Positions 12,304 to 25,932 of a stretch of DNA of 64,000 nt are shown in pieces; the first letter of the stretch is position 1; every line of letters begins with the position of its first letter. The notes under the pieces are model-generated. The model made no database searches. It had not been told where the DNA came from and worked only from the letters and a program-made list of their open reading frames with translations. The stretch is taken from NCBI GenBank assembly GCA_020746105.1, contig CM036636.1, positions 2,418,001 through 2,482,000 on the forward strand, in the 5' to 3' direction. This stretch comes from Trogon surrucura. Taxonomy: Eukaryota; Chordata; Aves; Trogoniformes; Trogonidae. Position numbers and translations under genes: made by a program.

Positions 12304-15300
12304 GGCAATGGGATGGCAAAGGGGAGCAAAAGGTTTGTGCTGGCCGGCGAAGCTTGCACCAGCGTCTCTGTGCATGGGGATGCACCAAAGAGCTGTAAGT
12401 TCATAAAAGAAGGGAGGGTTCAAGGAGCAGCCAGACTTGGAGCTTTGCGTGTGGAAGCAGTTGCAGGAGTCAATGGGAATTTTTGTGCTCGCTCAATTCC
12501 CTCCCTGTCTTTGATCCTTAATTCAAGAGAGGGTTTTTGATGCTGGCCTGGCAGCATGAACACTCTGGCCCCGTTACAGGCATCTGGAGCCCAGCTCAGG
12601 CTCTAAAGCAGGCTGGGAAATCCCAGCGGACGATGCACAGCAGAGGGGTTACACCGGCTGCTTCCATCCTCGGCCACAGGGCTAGCTCCAGCCCCGAGGC
12701 ACAATGATGGGAACAGGCGGGCTGTGCACCTCTACCAGCAGCAGACCTTAAAGCTGTTTCAGTCCTCGGCTCCTTCTGCAGGGAACAAACTCGCCTGTGT
12801 GTGTCAGGATATCGAGCGATACACGAGAACTCGAACAATTTCTGGTGGTGCAGGGTGCAGCGAAGCTGCTGGGGGAGGCTCTCTTAGGTGCTGGGGTATG
12901 TGGAGTGACCTGGAAAGGGGATGAGGTTCGAGTAATTTGTATTCGATGCCTTCTGGTTTGCCTGAAACAGAAAGCCTGCTGATCTCCTGAGGTAAAAGCA
13001 TGAATTTTCAGGGCTGGAGCTGAGCAGTGGGGGCTGTTTAAGCAGCGTGGGGGTTGGCAGGAGCTTTGGGAGGTGTAGTCTCCCATTAGACCAAATGATA
13101 CAGCTGCAAGAAAACACACGGCTTAAAAAATATTTCTTCTTTTTTTTTTTTTGTAATTATCTAATGGCAAATGAATCCCTGAAAGCTGCTCAGTTTTCCC
13201 GGAGGGCCTAAACATCACCTCTCCCAGCAGCCCTGCCACTCCTACCCGTCGTCTGCCAGGGATTCAAGAGTTCTTCCGTAACATGAAAAATACCAGAGTT
13301 CGCCGTTTTAACTGCAGCCTTAACAGACTCCTGGCCCTTGGTTCGGGCATGGAGGGGAGACAGAATGACCTTTTCCCATTCTTGGACCAGCTTGGAGATT
13401 AGAAGTAGCTTCTGGTTTGGGCAACCAGAATGGACAGCTGAAGGCTTTGAAGGGGGAAAGAAATAAGAACATCTGGTCCTGTTTTAAAGCTCTTCTTGAC
13501 CAATCTGGTTTGGCATTTAATGTCTGCTAACAGGAATAGAGGTGTCCTACTGTAGGGGCGAAACCACAACTGCTGGCTTTGATAGCCTCCCTGATGGTTT
13601 AAGGGTATTTACGTCAAGCGGAACAGCTCCAAGCGAGGAGACGTAACTTGCCCACGAGCTCCTTCCAGCATCGTGCTCAGAGCCTTTGGATTTGGAAGAG
13701 CGAACTTCAGAGCTAAACTCTGCTTGATTTTAGGACAGGAATCAAAAGCAGTGTTGCATTTTTAAAGAGTACTCTAATCATCAGGCTGCCGGGCATTTTG
13801 AATCCCTTCTGGTGGAGCAGCTCTTCTGCTCTCCAGAAATGACGTAAGCTGCGGTTGAGGCAGGGAGCGGGAAGGGTCCCTCGGCGGGTCTTTGGGCACT
13901 CACGCTGATGTTGGCCAACTGCCTTCTTGCCCAGCACAGCCTCGCCTGCACCAAGTGAGGCAGCTTCAAGAGGAGGAATTGAGAACCTGCTTCCATACCC
14001 TAGGAACAAGGACCTTGCTTTGGCAGAAGTGGGCTCAGGTCTGAGCTCTGGGTGGAGGGATGTGGCCTCCTGTGCCCTGAGCAAGCGTGTCAGCCTTGAG
14101 ATCCTGGGGGGAGAAGCGTGTCAATGCTTCATCTTTCTCTGGTGTGGTTCTGAATTTAGCCCCCGTCTTCCCAATCCCATCTTTTCCCCTAGCACCAAAA
14201 TATCTGACCTGACAGTCAATGAACATAACTGAGCTGGGAGGTTGTCAGGGAAGCATTCCTTGGGCAAAGGTACTCCCAAAAAAACATCACCTGAATCTGC
14301 TGAAGACTTGTTCTCCACACATTTTCCCTATTAAAACATTAGCTCCTGGTGAACTGCAGCCATGCAAGAGGTGAGAGGAACCAGGTGCACAAAGAACAGG
14401 TCAAAAGGGAGACGGGTGAGGTGTGGGTAGCAGCTCTGTAAACAGCCTTTCCTTGCCTCTGAGCCTTTGCAGCTCTGCTTGTCCCTGGGAAGAGCAGAAC
14501 CACCAGGGCAGACTTTTAATACCTGTGTGCTGAAAGCCCTGCGTTTTGCGAGGCGACGGAGAGATGTGGTGGAAGCTCCAGTTGCAGAGCAGGCAGTGGC
14601 GTTGCAGACCGGTCCCATTGCTTTGGCCATGGGGAAACTCTTGTCACCTTAGGTAAGACCAACTCCTAACCTAGGTGGTCACCTCAGAGCCCCTGCCACC
14701 ACCCTGCAGCTCCCTCGGCTGTGAGGGTCCGGGCATGGGCTGCCACACGGTGGGACTGAGCAGCCCAGGGGCTTCAAGGCATCCCTGTGTGCCCGATTTC
14801 TAAAGCTTGGTCTGTTACTTTCCATCTCTGCTGAACAATCTGAGAAAAATAAGCCCCAGCACGCTTGGTGCACACTAGGTACTTTTCTCACCCTTTTTTT
14901 TTCTCACAAGATGGGGGAAAAAAAAGAGATGTGGTGCTCCATTTTACTGTTTTTATATACTTTTTAAAAAAGCTTGTTTATGCTGACATATGGAGAATCA
15001 CTGAAGTTAAAACACCATTCTGAACCACCTAATTTAGCAAACACTGAAAGGAAATGTTTGATTACTCCTTCAGCTCTTCATTTTTCCTGGCTGAGGCTGT
15101 TTACTGTATTCAGCCCAAATTAGCCAGCACTTTTGGTTTCACTCCACATGCATTTTCCTTTGATAAAGTGTTTTCCAGGAAGAGTTTGCTCAGCTCTCTT
15201 CCATTCCCAGTGTTTAAAATGAGAATGAAAATAATATTTCTCATCCTCAGAGGGTGTTGAATGGGAAACTTGTCTTATTTAGGAGGCACATCAGTGCTTT

Positions 15301-15882
15301 GGTAAGGGAAACTGTGCATGTGGATTGAAGATGCTGTGGTGCGTTCATCGTATAGAGATTTTATTTTCCTCAAGCGATAGCTGTGTTCACACACAAGTAG
15401 GAATTTGCACGTGTGTGTGTTCTGGCAACGTATTTTCATGTGGGCCCCAAATGTTTTGTGTGAAGGAGACCTGGTGGGGGTCTGGATATCGGCAGCTGAC
15501 TCTTAATTTTCCCTTAGCTGCTGTGGAAGGTGAATTTCTCATATTTCTAATATTGAGGCTAAACCATACCAAGTTAGCTTATGTGTGTTTAAATTTTTAT
15601 TAGGGTAATTACTGTAGAATAATTGAGAGTCTTGCTCTAGTTTGACCTGTATCAATTAATTTGTTTTTCTCCTCCGTGTAAGAGGATGGGACTCTCCACC
15701 ATCTGAGGTATAGCGTTTAAAAATACATTTTCTGTTCTCTCTGATGTGCTGCTGTGATTTAGAGAGAGAGAGGGGGCCTCTCTCTTTATGGATGGTTTTA
15801 ATTGAAATCCACTTACCAGGCAAACACTACAAATCTCCAAAGGCACTAGCAGTTACTAGCCTCTGTACAGGTTTTATTCATT

Positions 15883-15914
15883 TATATATATATTTTATAT
15901 ATATATATATATAT
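15883..15914 (+). repeat. TA dinucleotide microsatellite (interrupted)
   Basis: TA repeats interrupted once by TTT. A 16-base T-run follows at 15950-15965. Confidence 0.93.
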
Positions 15915-16189
15915 GGGACGTTTGTGTTTGCGAGTTTTTCCTTGGCTTGTTTTTTTTTTTTTTTTCTTTTTTTTGTGCAAGGCAAAAAACTGCGTGTTAC
16001 GCTGTTACCTGTCCCTGGGGTGGGCAGAGATGGGCAGAGGTTTTGGTCTTGGCAGGGATTTTGGTTTTGGCAGGGATATCTCTGCGCTTCAGGCATCCAG
16101 CCCCGCTCTCCCGTCTGAATATTCAGCAGAAATATTCTTTTGGGCAGCCTCAATTAGCCCTGCTGAGGAATTGAATTGCCACTTGTCAG

Positions 16190-16620
16190 CGCTCGCCCAC
16201 GGCCGAGGCAGGTGCAGCCCGTTTTGGCATCTCCTCCGCTCCCCTCGGAGAGATGCAACCTCGTTCCCGGTGGATTGCGAACACCCGGATGCGGTTCCCA
16301 TCGCCTCCCCCAGCCCGGAGTTTTTGCTGCCAGAGAGAAATGCTGGGGAGGGGGGTGTGCAACCACCTCCGAGGGGTGCCTGCAGCTCTCATGGTACAGG
16401 ACACCTCCCTCCAGCCCTTTCCCTTCACTCTCTGTAGATCCCCAGGTCCCTTTTTCAATCCATTGGGTTTCTTTGCGGGTCAGCCCAGCCCCAGATGCTG
16501 CGCGTGAATCCAGCTGCTCCCGAAACATGTTGGCTTGCTTCGGGGTAACAAATTACGGAGCCATTTCTGTAACGTTGTGCTGGCTCGCGAGCCCGGGAGC
16601 TGGAGTTCTCATTAGCCCCG
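16190..16620. promoter_or_regulatory. CpG-enriched intronic patch
   Basis: I counted about 14 CpG in 16190-16325 and about 9 in 16500-16610, well above the surrounding intron, where CpG is scarce. No TATA box, initiator or exon is obvious. It could be a small CpG island (alternative promoter or enhancer) or simply a GC-rich conserved segment. The functional label is inference from composition only. Confidence 0.3.
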
Positions 16621-17727
16621 TTATGTATGTGTGTGCTGTGTATGTATATCTGCCTTTTGTTCTCCTTTATGCCTTTTAAAGATGAAAAAGCTCTTTTAAA
16701 TCACCGCAGCTGTGTGCCAACATGCTGCTCGGGGAAATGGGAGAGGGGGAAAAATGTGTGATGCTGCTGACTTGACGCGCAGGGTTTGAGAGCGTGTCTT
16801 GAAAGCCTTTATCCCGCTGGGTTATGCGTCGGTTTTGTAAGAGAGTTTGGAGGGGCTCAGGGGGGCGATGGGATTCGGGTGAAGCTGGACTGTGTCTGGG
16901 GATGGCGCAGCTCTGTAGCGGGTGCGGATGTGCGACGGGAAGGACAGCGTTCTCTGGAGATTAGAGGGCACAAAAGCGAATTGTACATTTAAGGATTTCC
17001 CCCAGATGAAGCAGGGAAATGGCATCTATGGGGCAATGTTCTCAGAAATACTTACGGTAGACTGGAAGAGATGGTAATACCAGTCTAGCTCTTCTGAAAT
17101 GGTTTTGTGACTCTTCCTAACATCCAGTGCCTGATGAATGGACCATGGGTACCACCCTTCTGGGCTAATAACCTCTTCCGTGGTGGCCAGGAGAGAGTGT
17201 GTGCTTGAGGACAGGCAGGGGTTGGAGGGGGTTTGGCTCCTTGTGGCAAGCAGGTCCCTGACAAGCTCTGACCCCTTTTGCCACGTGCTGCTTGGAAGTG
17301 AAATATGAACGGGCATCATTAAATGCCGTTGTATATCTGGAGCTGGAAGCTTTGGAGCGAAGGAAAACTGCTCAAACTGGGGTAATACGTAAGGGGCATT
17401 GGCACTTACAGCCTGGAGCAAAGAGACCAGCTCGTAGCTCCCTGATGGGAACACCTGGCATGAACCACAGGGGTAACCTCATTTGTGATAAGACCCTCTG
17501 CATTGCTCCTTTTTGGCCGCTGAGTAAAACCGCTAGCACGGCTCCTCTGCTGTGTAAATTATTGCTGTTTCTTACTATTGATGTTTTGTTAGCAATGGGT
17601 GACTGCCTCCTCGAGATGCATTTCAGACCTTGCAAGTCTGTTACCCAAGTCTGGGTGAGGTGTCCAGCTTGCCTTGCTGAGGAAGAGGAGAGGCTTTCCA
17701 TGGGGCTTCACCCCACCCTTCCTGGGA

Positions 17728-17765
17728 CCTGGGATGTCTGCAGATGCCTGGGATGTCTGCAGAGG
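17728..17765 (+). repeat. 19-bp direct duplication
   Basis: 'cctgggatgtctgcagatg' is followed immediately by the same 19 bases with one change ('gagg' instead of 'gatg' at the end). It is a simple slippage product in intronic DNA. Confidence 0.9.
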
Positions 17766-18939
17766 GATCCTAAAGGATTAACTTGAACTTTGTGAGCTTC
17801 GAGCATCTTTAAGGCTGGCTGAAATGAATCCTGTGCACAGGGAATGACAGTCCCTGCCCCGAGGAGCAGGGTGATGTGTGTGAGCCGGAGTGTCCCTTGT
17901 ATTAGGGTTGCACAGCACCCTCAGCCCACTCTGCACCCACTCCCTTCCTGGGTGCTCCTCCAGGTCTGAGAGGAAGGAACTTGCAGTTCAGTGGCCCGCC
18001 TTTAGGAGGTCACCAGCCCCCAGGGTGGTTTGTGGTGTCTCGCTGCTGCCGTTTCATGGAGCAAAATCCCATTTCACACTACAGGCTACTCGCCGGGACC
18101 TTTTCATGCTCTTAGAGCTTTCATACATCTGAGGGTCTTAAGATTTTTGGCAGCACAATTATTGTCATTTTTCTGGATCTGTTCTGGGGGAAGGCAAAGG
18201 AGGTTCTGTGGGGCCAGGATATGGGTCATGGCAGAGCTGATCTCTCCAATTCGCCACACTCACTGGAGTGAAAGAGCCCTGCAGGGAGAGGGTGGCCATG
18301 GGAGCCAGGATGGTGTGTGTGGATGCTGGCCTGACCTGGGTGATGCCACATTGCCCAGGAATGGCACAGCTCTGCTACACAACATCATCTTCTGCCTTGA
18401 GGATTTTTGGTGGTTTGTACTATATTCAATTATTAATTTTTTATTGTTACCAGTGATCACTGCCTCTGGTTATAAGGGACTAAAATCTCACTAACCAATA
18501 GATGCTAGGGTCAGCTTATTCATTCTAGATGGACTACTGTAGAAACTGCACTTTCTGATTTCAGAAATGAACGACAGGTCAGAGATACCCCATGTGGAAC
18601 AAGCTGGAAACAGCCAGGTGTGTGGAAAGAAAGGCTCGTAGTGACACCGGCAGCAATTACAGATGTGCAGTGCCTGCAGACTGCTGATGCAGATGTGCAA
18701 TGTGGTTTTTGGATGACTTTTTGAAAGGGTTTGGGGGCAATGTTAGTACATGGCGTTGGGCTGTAGATGTGCATGTGTGCACGCAGCCCGAAGAGAACGG
18801 GGAAGGAGCGAATAACTTGGGTCCTGGTGCATTAGGGCATGGCAAAGGCGTGCTTAGAAGTTGAGGGAATGAGGCAGCAGGTTGTCCTGTGTTGGAGGAA
18901 TAAAAGGCTTCAGGCCAGCCAAAAGAGAGATGCCTTGGG

Positions 18940-19070
18940 ACAGAATTCCTCGTGGGCAGCGTGCTGCCTGCAGAACTCGCAGCTCTCCTGCCCGACGGGA
19001 GCGTGAAGCCAGCGGGTTCGGTGCCTCAGCCCGCTCGTCCTCTGAGGCTCCCGGGAGCCGCACAACCTTG
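18940..19070. promoter_or_regulatory. CpG-enriched intronic patch
   Basis: About 13 CpG in about 130 bases ('cccgacgggagcgtgaag', 'gcgggttcggtgcc', 'cccgctcgtcc'). It is short for a CpG island and no transcription start signals are visible. Unmethylated regulatory DNA is possible, but nothing beyond composition supports it. Confidence 0.22.
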
Positions 19071-21794
19071 CAGATGTGTCTGGTCTTCGGTCAGTTCTTC
19101 TTGGCAGGGGGAGAAGTGAAGGACAGGGTAAAGCTCTAATTATAAAGCTGCTCCTGCCAGATATTTCATGCTCCTTAATTGCTGACACAGGCTGGCCTGG
19201 GATGTTTTTCTCCCTCCTTTCCTGCTTAAATAAATAAGTAAAACCAGGCTAAAGGATGCTTATGTTTCAGAGCAAGCTGCGTGACAGATGAGCGGGGAGA
19301 TTTCCACAAGTGCTTTGGTCTGATCTTTTCATAGCTGCACTGAAAACCACAGGGTGAGGGTGGTGGGGATTTATTGACTGGCAAGGGTGGCACGAGGCGG
19401 CTTGAATTTTGAAGGTGCAATTTGACTTCATCTTCCCAGCCTGGGGAGGAGATGAAAGCCTACAGATGAGTCAATTATCTGGGCTGCAGGCGAACGCAGG
19501 CTGAGCTGCGGAGGAGGATTTGCTGACCTTGCACCCTACCGAGAGGCTGGGTATTGTGATGGAAGACGATCCGTCATTGAGGTGGGGAGCACGGAAAAGT
19601 GCTGCCGCGCTCAGCCTGGCTGGAGGGGAGTGTTTTGCAGGGCCAGCGATGGCAGGGGAGAGCCTGTCCCAGGAGAGATGATGCAGCCAGTGGTTGCCAC
19701 TTGTTTGCTCTTCCAAAATTGCTCGTTATGTGGTTGAGGTGGAAGTACTGACGCTGGCTGTGCTGCAGGGAGGCACTGACTCCCGAGCGGCTTTCTCCTC
19801 CATGTGGAGCTGGGGGATAAAGGATTCTCACAGAAGTAATTTAACGTGTGCATTTTTTGACTTGATGAAGTCTCATCAGCTCCATAGCCCTGGGCCTTTC
19901 AAGTGTCAGGCTCTGGTGTCAGTGCAAAGCTCGATGAGGTTGTGCCAGCAGGGAGGCTGGAGCTGGCAGGGTCCTTCTGCCCCACGCGCAGCTCCAGGCG
20001 AGCCTGGCGGCTCTGTGTTGCCTAAACATGAGGTGGATAAATTCTGCTGTTCTGTGATACTGCCTGTGACCCCTTGGAAATGATGAGTGGGACAGATCTC
20101 TCGGCTAAAGGAGGGATTAGAGAGGCATTTTTGTAAGCACACAGGGCTCTCCAAGCAGCTGCATTTGAAAGCAGAGGGGAGCAGCCAGGGCAGGTGGAGG
20201 GAACATTGTGTCAGATGGCACAACTGATTTTTTTTCTGCATTCAGTTCTTCCACTCTGCTTCCTCTAGATTCATCCAGCTGCACCCAGCAACTGCCTGGG
20301 GAGAGCTCTTTACAGACCGAAAGTTTTAAGCCCAATGAAGCACTACCTCCAGCCAGATCCCCTCTCCCAGTTGCCCCATCTCTATGCGTAACTGGTGGCA
20401 GACTCCGTTCCGGGCGGTTTCTGCAATGAACTGGCTGGGTTTTTGGAAGCGCATCCCGCAAAGCTGTAAAACGCTGCTGCTGGGGTGGTGTGTGGTCAGG
20501 GAGATGCTGCTGGAAGGGCAGGTGTGGGATGCGGCGGGCGCTTGCTTCCCGCTGCGAGATGCAGTCATCCTCTATTCCTCCGCGCTGCCCTGGTGATGCT
20601 GCTTGGAACTCGCAGCTTTCACACAATTGTTCATCAGGGAGCAGAAACTCCCCCAAGTGTCCCCTCGCTGCATCAGATCTCCTCAGGAGGGTCATCGGCG
20701 CACAGGGAGGATGTTATGAGCTGTTTGGGATGGATGCTACCCATGGAACGAGTTGGGAGGGTTGGTGAAAGCACAGAAAAGCTCTGATGCCGCAAGAGGA
20801 CTCTGCGTATCACTGTGAAGATGCAGGGGCACAGCTGTGTGAGGTGCTGAGGTGTCTAATAGCACAAGGGGAAAATTAAATCCTGTGTTGCTGGTTTGCA
20901 TAAGTGCTATCGAGTAGGAAGAGACAGGGAGAGATCATCTGCTGGCGCCCAGCAAAGCACTGGTGGAGGTGTGGGCCAATGTCCATGTTGGCTTTTCTGT
21001 GGTGTCTGCAGCTGCTGGGTGCTGGATGGTTTCTGAGGCTTGGCACCAAAGTCCTGGGTTAGTTTAGGTCCATCTTAAAAAGGAAAGCCCTGGAAGTGGG
21101 GAGCAGTGGCCCACAAAAAGCAAAATTTCAGTCCTAGCAAAATTGGTGCAAATTTTGACATTGAGGAAACTTGGCTGAAACACTTTCTCACTTTTGTCTT
21201 TTTAGGTTATCTTTCCAAATCATTAGAGCATCATTTACCATTAAGGAAAAAAACATCCTCTTGTGCAATAACATGAGACAAACAGCGTAAGGAGCTGTGC
21301 TGGCTAGGAACTGATCCTTCTGGGAGCTTTTGCAAAGTGCTGTCCCACCTCTTAATTTGGAAACATAGGAGAAACTCCGGTGGCAATAATATAGATGACA
21401 TCCTATGGTCAGTTGTGTGTTGGTAAAAGACAGTAATTTTTCAAAATGTTCCCCAAAAGGTCGTGATTAACACAATTAAACATCTTGAATGGTAATTTTA
21501 CTCTACTTGGTAATAGTAGAAACACAAACACACCTCCTCTGAAAAAATGTGCCCAACATATGTAAGCCAACATCCCCATGTTGTGGTCTGTACCACGTGC
21601 GCCTGTTTAAAATTATATTTAGCTCATCCAGTTCTGGGTAACTTATTGTCTGTCAGAGAAGAGGCCTCGTGTTACTTGTGTGCTTAGAAAAAAGAGTGAG
21701 AAGGATACTCAAGGGCCAAAACCATCTTTGGCCCACATCCATGCAGAGAGACCATTTGGATGGGGTTAGTGTGTTGGGGACATCCATGGTCCCT

Positions 21795-21836
21795 CTCCTG
21801 CTTTGTGCCTCGGTTTCCCTTTTCATTTGTAACCTA
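21795..21836 (+). mobile_element. Possible ancient MIR-like SINE relic
   Basis: The stretch 'tttgtgcctcggtttccctt' followed by 'ttcatttgtaa' resembles the conserved MIR segment 'gcctcagtttccccatctgtaaaa'. A second stretch near 61727-61750 ('tgtgcctccgtttccccctg') is similar. Both are short, so chance or convergent sequence remains possible. Confidence 0.3.
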
Positions 21837-23378
21837 CCATCTACAGGTAGCAACATGGTGAGCTGACCTGGTGACGCTCTCCTTACTGCATTAATCATTG
21901 AGTTCATAAAGTGAAAAAGTCTTTATTCCAACATCCCCTTAGCCCCTCCTGATGGTTTGGAAACAGTCTGAAAGAACAGGATCCATGGGGCGGGCACCTT
22001 GTAGCAAAAGTGTAGTTGAGAATATGCTGCTGTGATTCGGGGTGCTCATGTCTATAGCCGAAAGTCTGGGGGTGCTGCCAGGACCAGCCCCATGGCAGGG
22101 CACAGCAGCCAAGGAGCTTGGATTTGCTCCTGGCTCGGGGCTCCCCCGCTCCTTTCTTCTTCTCTACAGCTTTGATCTGCTGGTTCTCATGTGCTGAACA
22201 ATCAGCTTTTAGGTTTCTCGATAATTTTGTTGTGGCTGGACCCATCGCTGCAAACCTGAGCTGGAAACGTCATTGTAGAAAGAAAGCACAGAGTCGGGTG
22301 GAAGAGGAGATAATTACCTTTCTAATACAATTATGGTCGGGCTGGTGAGCCTTTTATCTCAGTCCGTGTACTTCTGGTGGTAATACAATAACAGGCAAGG
22401 ATTAAAATTTACTAGGTTATCACTCGCCCATGGCAGCCGGAGCCGTTTTCTCCCCACAGTGGGGAGGAGGTAATTAGAGGAGATATCAGGCTAAACGTTT
22501 GGGGAAGAGGATGATTTTGGAAGAGGAAGGAGCAGGGAGAGAAACACTTTGTGCTGTTTAAGCAACTTAGAGGGAGCTGCACCATCCTCTGTGTCTGCTT
22601 GTGTTTGGGCACGGTCCTGTCCGTGGCTGAAGTGCCACGGTCTGGTGTGATCAGGGCTGTGGATCTGGAGTGTTGAGAAGGTCCAGGCTGACGGATGTGT
22701 GCTGGAAGCACCCTTCCCGTCCAGGCTGTGGTGTGTCCTTGCCTGGTGGTGGTGTTCTTTGAGCAGTCCCTTCTGGCTGGGGGTGCAGGGATGGAAAGGG
22801 ATGAGGCAGGGAGCCTGGTGAGGGGGCAGGTTCCTGTGTTGGAGCAGCAAAGCTGAAAGCAGGGCTCCTCATCCCCCTCCCCAGCTGGGTGACAGCACCT
22901 GCTTTGGTGTTTGGGAAATAATCCGGGGTGATGGGTTTGCGTCTTTAGCTGGTCTTTGTGAGGTTATGTAGGACCTGGGGCTTCACTGCATCTTCGTTTC
23001 CCAGCTGGCAAGACCAAGGGAATCTGTTTTCTGTGCTGCATGAAGAGCTAAGTGCCAAAAGACAAAACCAGATCCCTGGGGCACCACGCTCTTCCAGCCC
23101 TCTGCCCCTTGGCTCATCCCGCACAAAGGGCTGATGCTCTCAAAAACAGCTCCTCAGTCCTCGCCCACCAGGAAAGCCCTGTTGCTGGTTTAACTCTGAG
23201 TAATGTTCTCTCCGCTCTCCTCAGCTGAGCGCGGAGAAGGGAAAAGTGGGTCTGGACAGCTGATCGAATTATAAACCACAGAAAAGGTCAGAGTGGTACC
23301 GTTTGCTGTTATCTTTCACAGAACATAAGAGGCAATAAAATTCTGCTGTCTCATTCGTGTAACAAGGGAGAAAACAGT

Positions 23379-23412
23379 AAGGAGAGGAAAAAGAAAAAGG
23401 GGAAGAAAAGAG
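23379..23412 (+). repeat. Polypurine tract
   Basis: 34 consecutive purines (aaggagaggaaaaagaaaaa onward), with no mirror symmetry strong enough to call a triplex-forming element. Confidence 0.85.
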
Positions 23413-25869
23413 CCTTCCCTCCTGCAACTGGGTCAGGGAAAGGGAGATGGTGCAAGTTGAACTCTTGTACTTGGCTGTGGCTGCATGTGCAGGTCCACCC
23501 TCTCATTTCTGTGTAGAAGAGTTAAAAACCTTGCTCCAGGGACAGTCACTAGTGTAAAGAATTTGGTGGTCTCAGCTTTCTCCTCGTTTTGCCTTCACCA
23601 CCTTGGTCTTGTGCAGAGTTTGTGCTCAGAATCTGGGAGGTGTTGGGGATGGGGAGACATCAACTCCAGCACATCAGTTTGATGTGATTTAAGCTGGAAT
23701 AACACCACGTGAGGATGAGTTTCTGGCTCACACCGAGGTGCTGAGGACCAGGGCAGCAGCGGCCAGGGTACACATGCATTCAGGACTGCTTCTGAAAGGG
23801 GTGACAGGGCTGCAGGAGGCACGGTGGGGCAGGGCTGCCGTGTGTTGGCTGGGTGATGTGCTGCCGTGAAGGAACTGCAATGGAAGCAGTGGCCAAATTG
23901 TGGTTAATTTGGGCTTTGCAAGAGCTGCAGGAGATGTGATCAGGATTGTACGTCTTTACCCCCGTGTTCAAATCACAGTGGAAAAGCTGTCGCTAGTGGC
24001 AAGAAGATGTACCCAAGCAGAGCCCTAGTCTTAAACAAGATGCATGAATGGAACGGGTGCAGCTGTGTCCCTCGGGGAGCTGCCTCCTGATTTCATCTGA
24101 GCATCTCCATTGTCGATTTTGGGACCTTCGAAGATCAAACGCTCCTTTTCTGACAAAGAGCAGAGATAAATGCCAAATCCTGACTCTAGTTCAGCCTGTA
24201 AATTTTGTCACCTGCAAAACACAGATGCAAACTTTATCACTTCAGCTCCATCCTGTGCTCTTGGCAAAGCTGTGCAATTGAGTTGCTTGGCACCCTCCCT
24301 CTCTGCTCCTCTCCTTTTTTTCCCCCCTCCCACAACCTGACTTCTCTGCTGGAGATTTTGGTGAAGATCTGTGTCCAGCAAGACCCGGAGATCTGTCCTT
24401 CAGGAGGATGCATCTTGCCAGGCTTGCTCCTTCTGAGAGGGATCGTGCTTGCCCCTTCCTTTCATTCACTCCCACCTCCTCCTCGATCCGATTGTGCAAA
24501 ACCCACCTTGAGCCTCTGCTCTTTCTCAGCAACTTGTATTTGTGTTTGACTGAGCTCTCCTGCCCTCACCTCCAGACTATGCTGGGCTAGTGGGGAATAT
24601 GACAACGAAAGTAAAGGGACAACATAAATCCATCGCTTCCCCCCCCCTCTCAGTTGCAAGGAGCTGAAGGAGTTTCCTTGCCTGCCAAAAATGTGATCTG
24701 CTGAAGATTGCTGTGACAAGCAGCACGCTCGTATAAATATCAAAGTGCGATCAGTCATCTGAGCCATCGGCAGCTGAGGAGGCAAGTGGCTTTCCCTGAG
24801 GAATCAAACAGTGGCTCTGCACGAGCATTTCGGGCTGTCCTGGGACCCTCATGGCTCTGAAGATGAGCTGAACGTGAGGGAGATGCCACCAAGCAACTCT
24901 CTTCGTCTTGGATGCTCAGACCCCCAAATGGTACCGCAATGGGAAGGGTGTATGAGTATCTTGGGCTGAGGGCAGCTTCCCTCCAGGTTTGAAGACCGAC
25001 TGCCTAGAAATCCAGATTTTCTTTTTTCCTCTATGAGAAATACTGGAGGAAAAAATTCTGATTCCCAAAGTCTGTTTCAAAAGGTAGAATTTTCCCCAGG
25101 AGGTTTCAACCTGATTTAAAGTAGAAATGCCTGCTTGCAGCCAGCTTTACAATATCATTGCAGTTAAAACCAATCAAATAAAAGTAAAATTTGAAGTCAA
25201 AATAAAACTAAAATCTTTTCTTATTTCCCACTGGAAAACTGAAATTGATGTTTCCCTGAAAACAAATATTTTTTTTTTTTCTGGAGAAAAGGCATTCTTC
25301 AGCATGAAAAAAACTTACTTGACTGCTTTTTCTAAGAACTAGCAATACTTCTTGATTTGCTTGAGTTACTGCCACCAAGATGTCACCTATTTGCATTTTG
25401 CTGGGGCTGCTCTTAACGTAGGAGTTACACAATGCAGTGTTTTATGCTTTCCTCTGCTATTTCTCTTAATTGAAGTAGTGCTCAGGGCCCCAAAGCATGA
25501 TGGTGATACCATTGTGCTGGGTGCTGCAGAGCTGTGGGCAGTGGCCTGAGCGAAGCTGGGCACGGCAGAACGGAGCAGGAAGAAAGCAAAACGAGTTGCT
25601 GAAAGCCCCAGAACAAGCTGAGGCACTGATGGAAGGAGGATTTGATTTTTTTTTTTAGGTGCTTCTCACTGCTGGTGTCTCCCCAGCCCTCAGTGCCACG
25701 GGTGCGTTTTGCCTCCGTCCCCCTGTCAGCATCCTGGTACCCTGCCCTGAGGTTTGACGCAGGAGTTCCCAAAGAAGATTGTCACCTGTGTGCTGTGGGA
25801 AGATGGGCTTGGATGGTGGCGAGGAGGGGACAAAGCTCAGATCTGCCACCTTGTAGCAGCAGCCCATGC

Positions 25870-25932
25870 CTGGAGCTGCCACGTACACATCTGGAACTGC
25901 CACAGACACACCTGGAGCTGCTGCCTTCTCCT
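25870..25932 (+). repeat. Degenerate 21-bp tandem repeat
   Basis: About 2.5 units with a 21-base period: 'ctggagctgccacgtacaca', 'ctggaactgccacagacaca', then a partial 'ctggagctgctgcc'. Units differ at several positions. It lies in the large upstream intron. Confidence 0.75.

Noticed and set aside
11616-12404. 262-codon open frame on the - strand
   Set aside because: Most of it is the antisense of the CR1 at 11851-12303. CR1 antisense frames are often open, and the peptide has no known domain.
2671-12951. Near-identical 21-mers 'cgagt.atttgt.ttcgatgc' at about 2672 and about 12928
   Set aside because: Two mismatches in 21 bases between two sites are expected about once by chance among all pairs in 64 kb, and the flanks do not align.
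12920-12952. tRNA B-box-like 'ggttcgagta'
   Set aside because: No A-box at the correct distance and no cloverleaf pairing, so not a tRNA gene.
20117-20695. 192-codon open frame on the - strand
   Set aside because: Composition is typical of translated intron (Ser, Pro and Arg rich), with no domain and no conserved neighbours.
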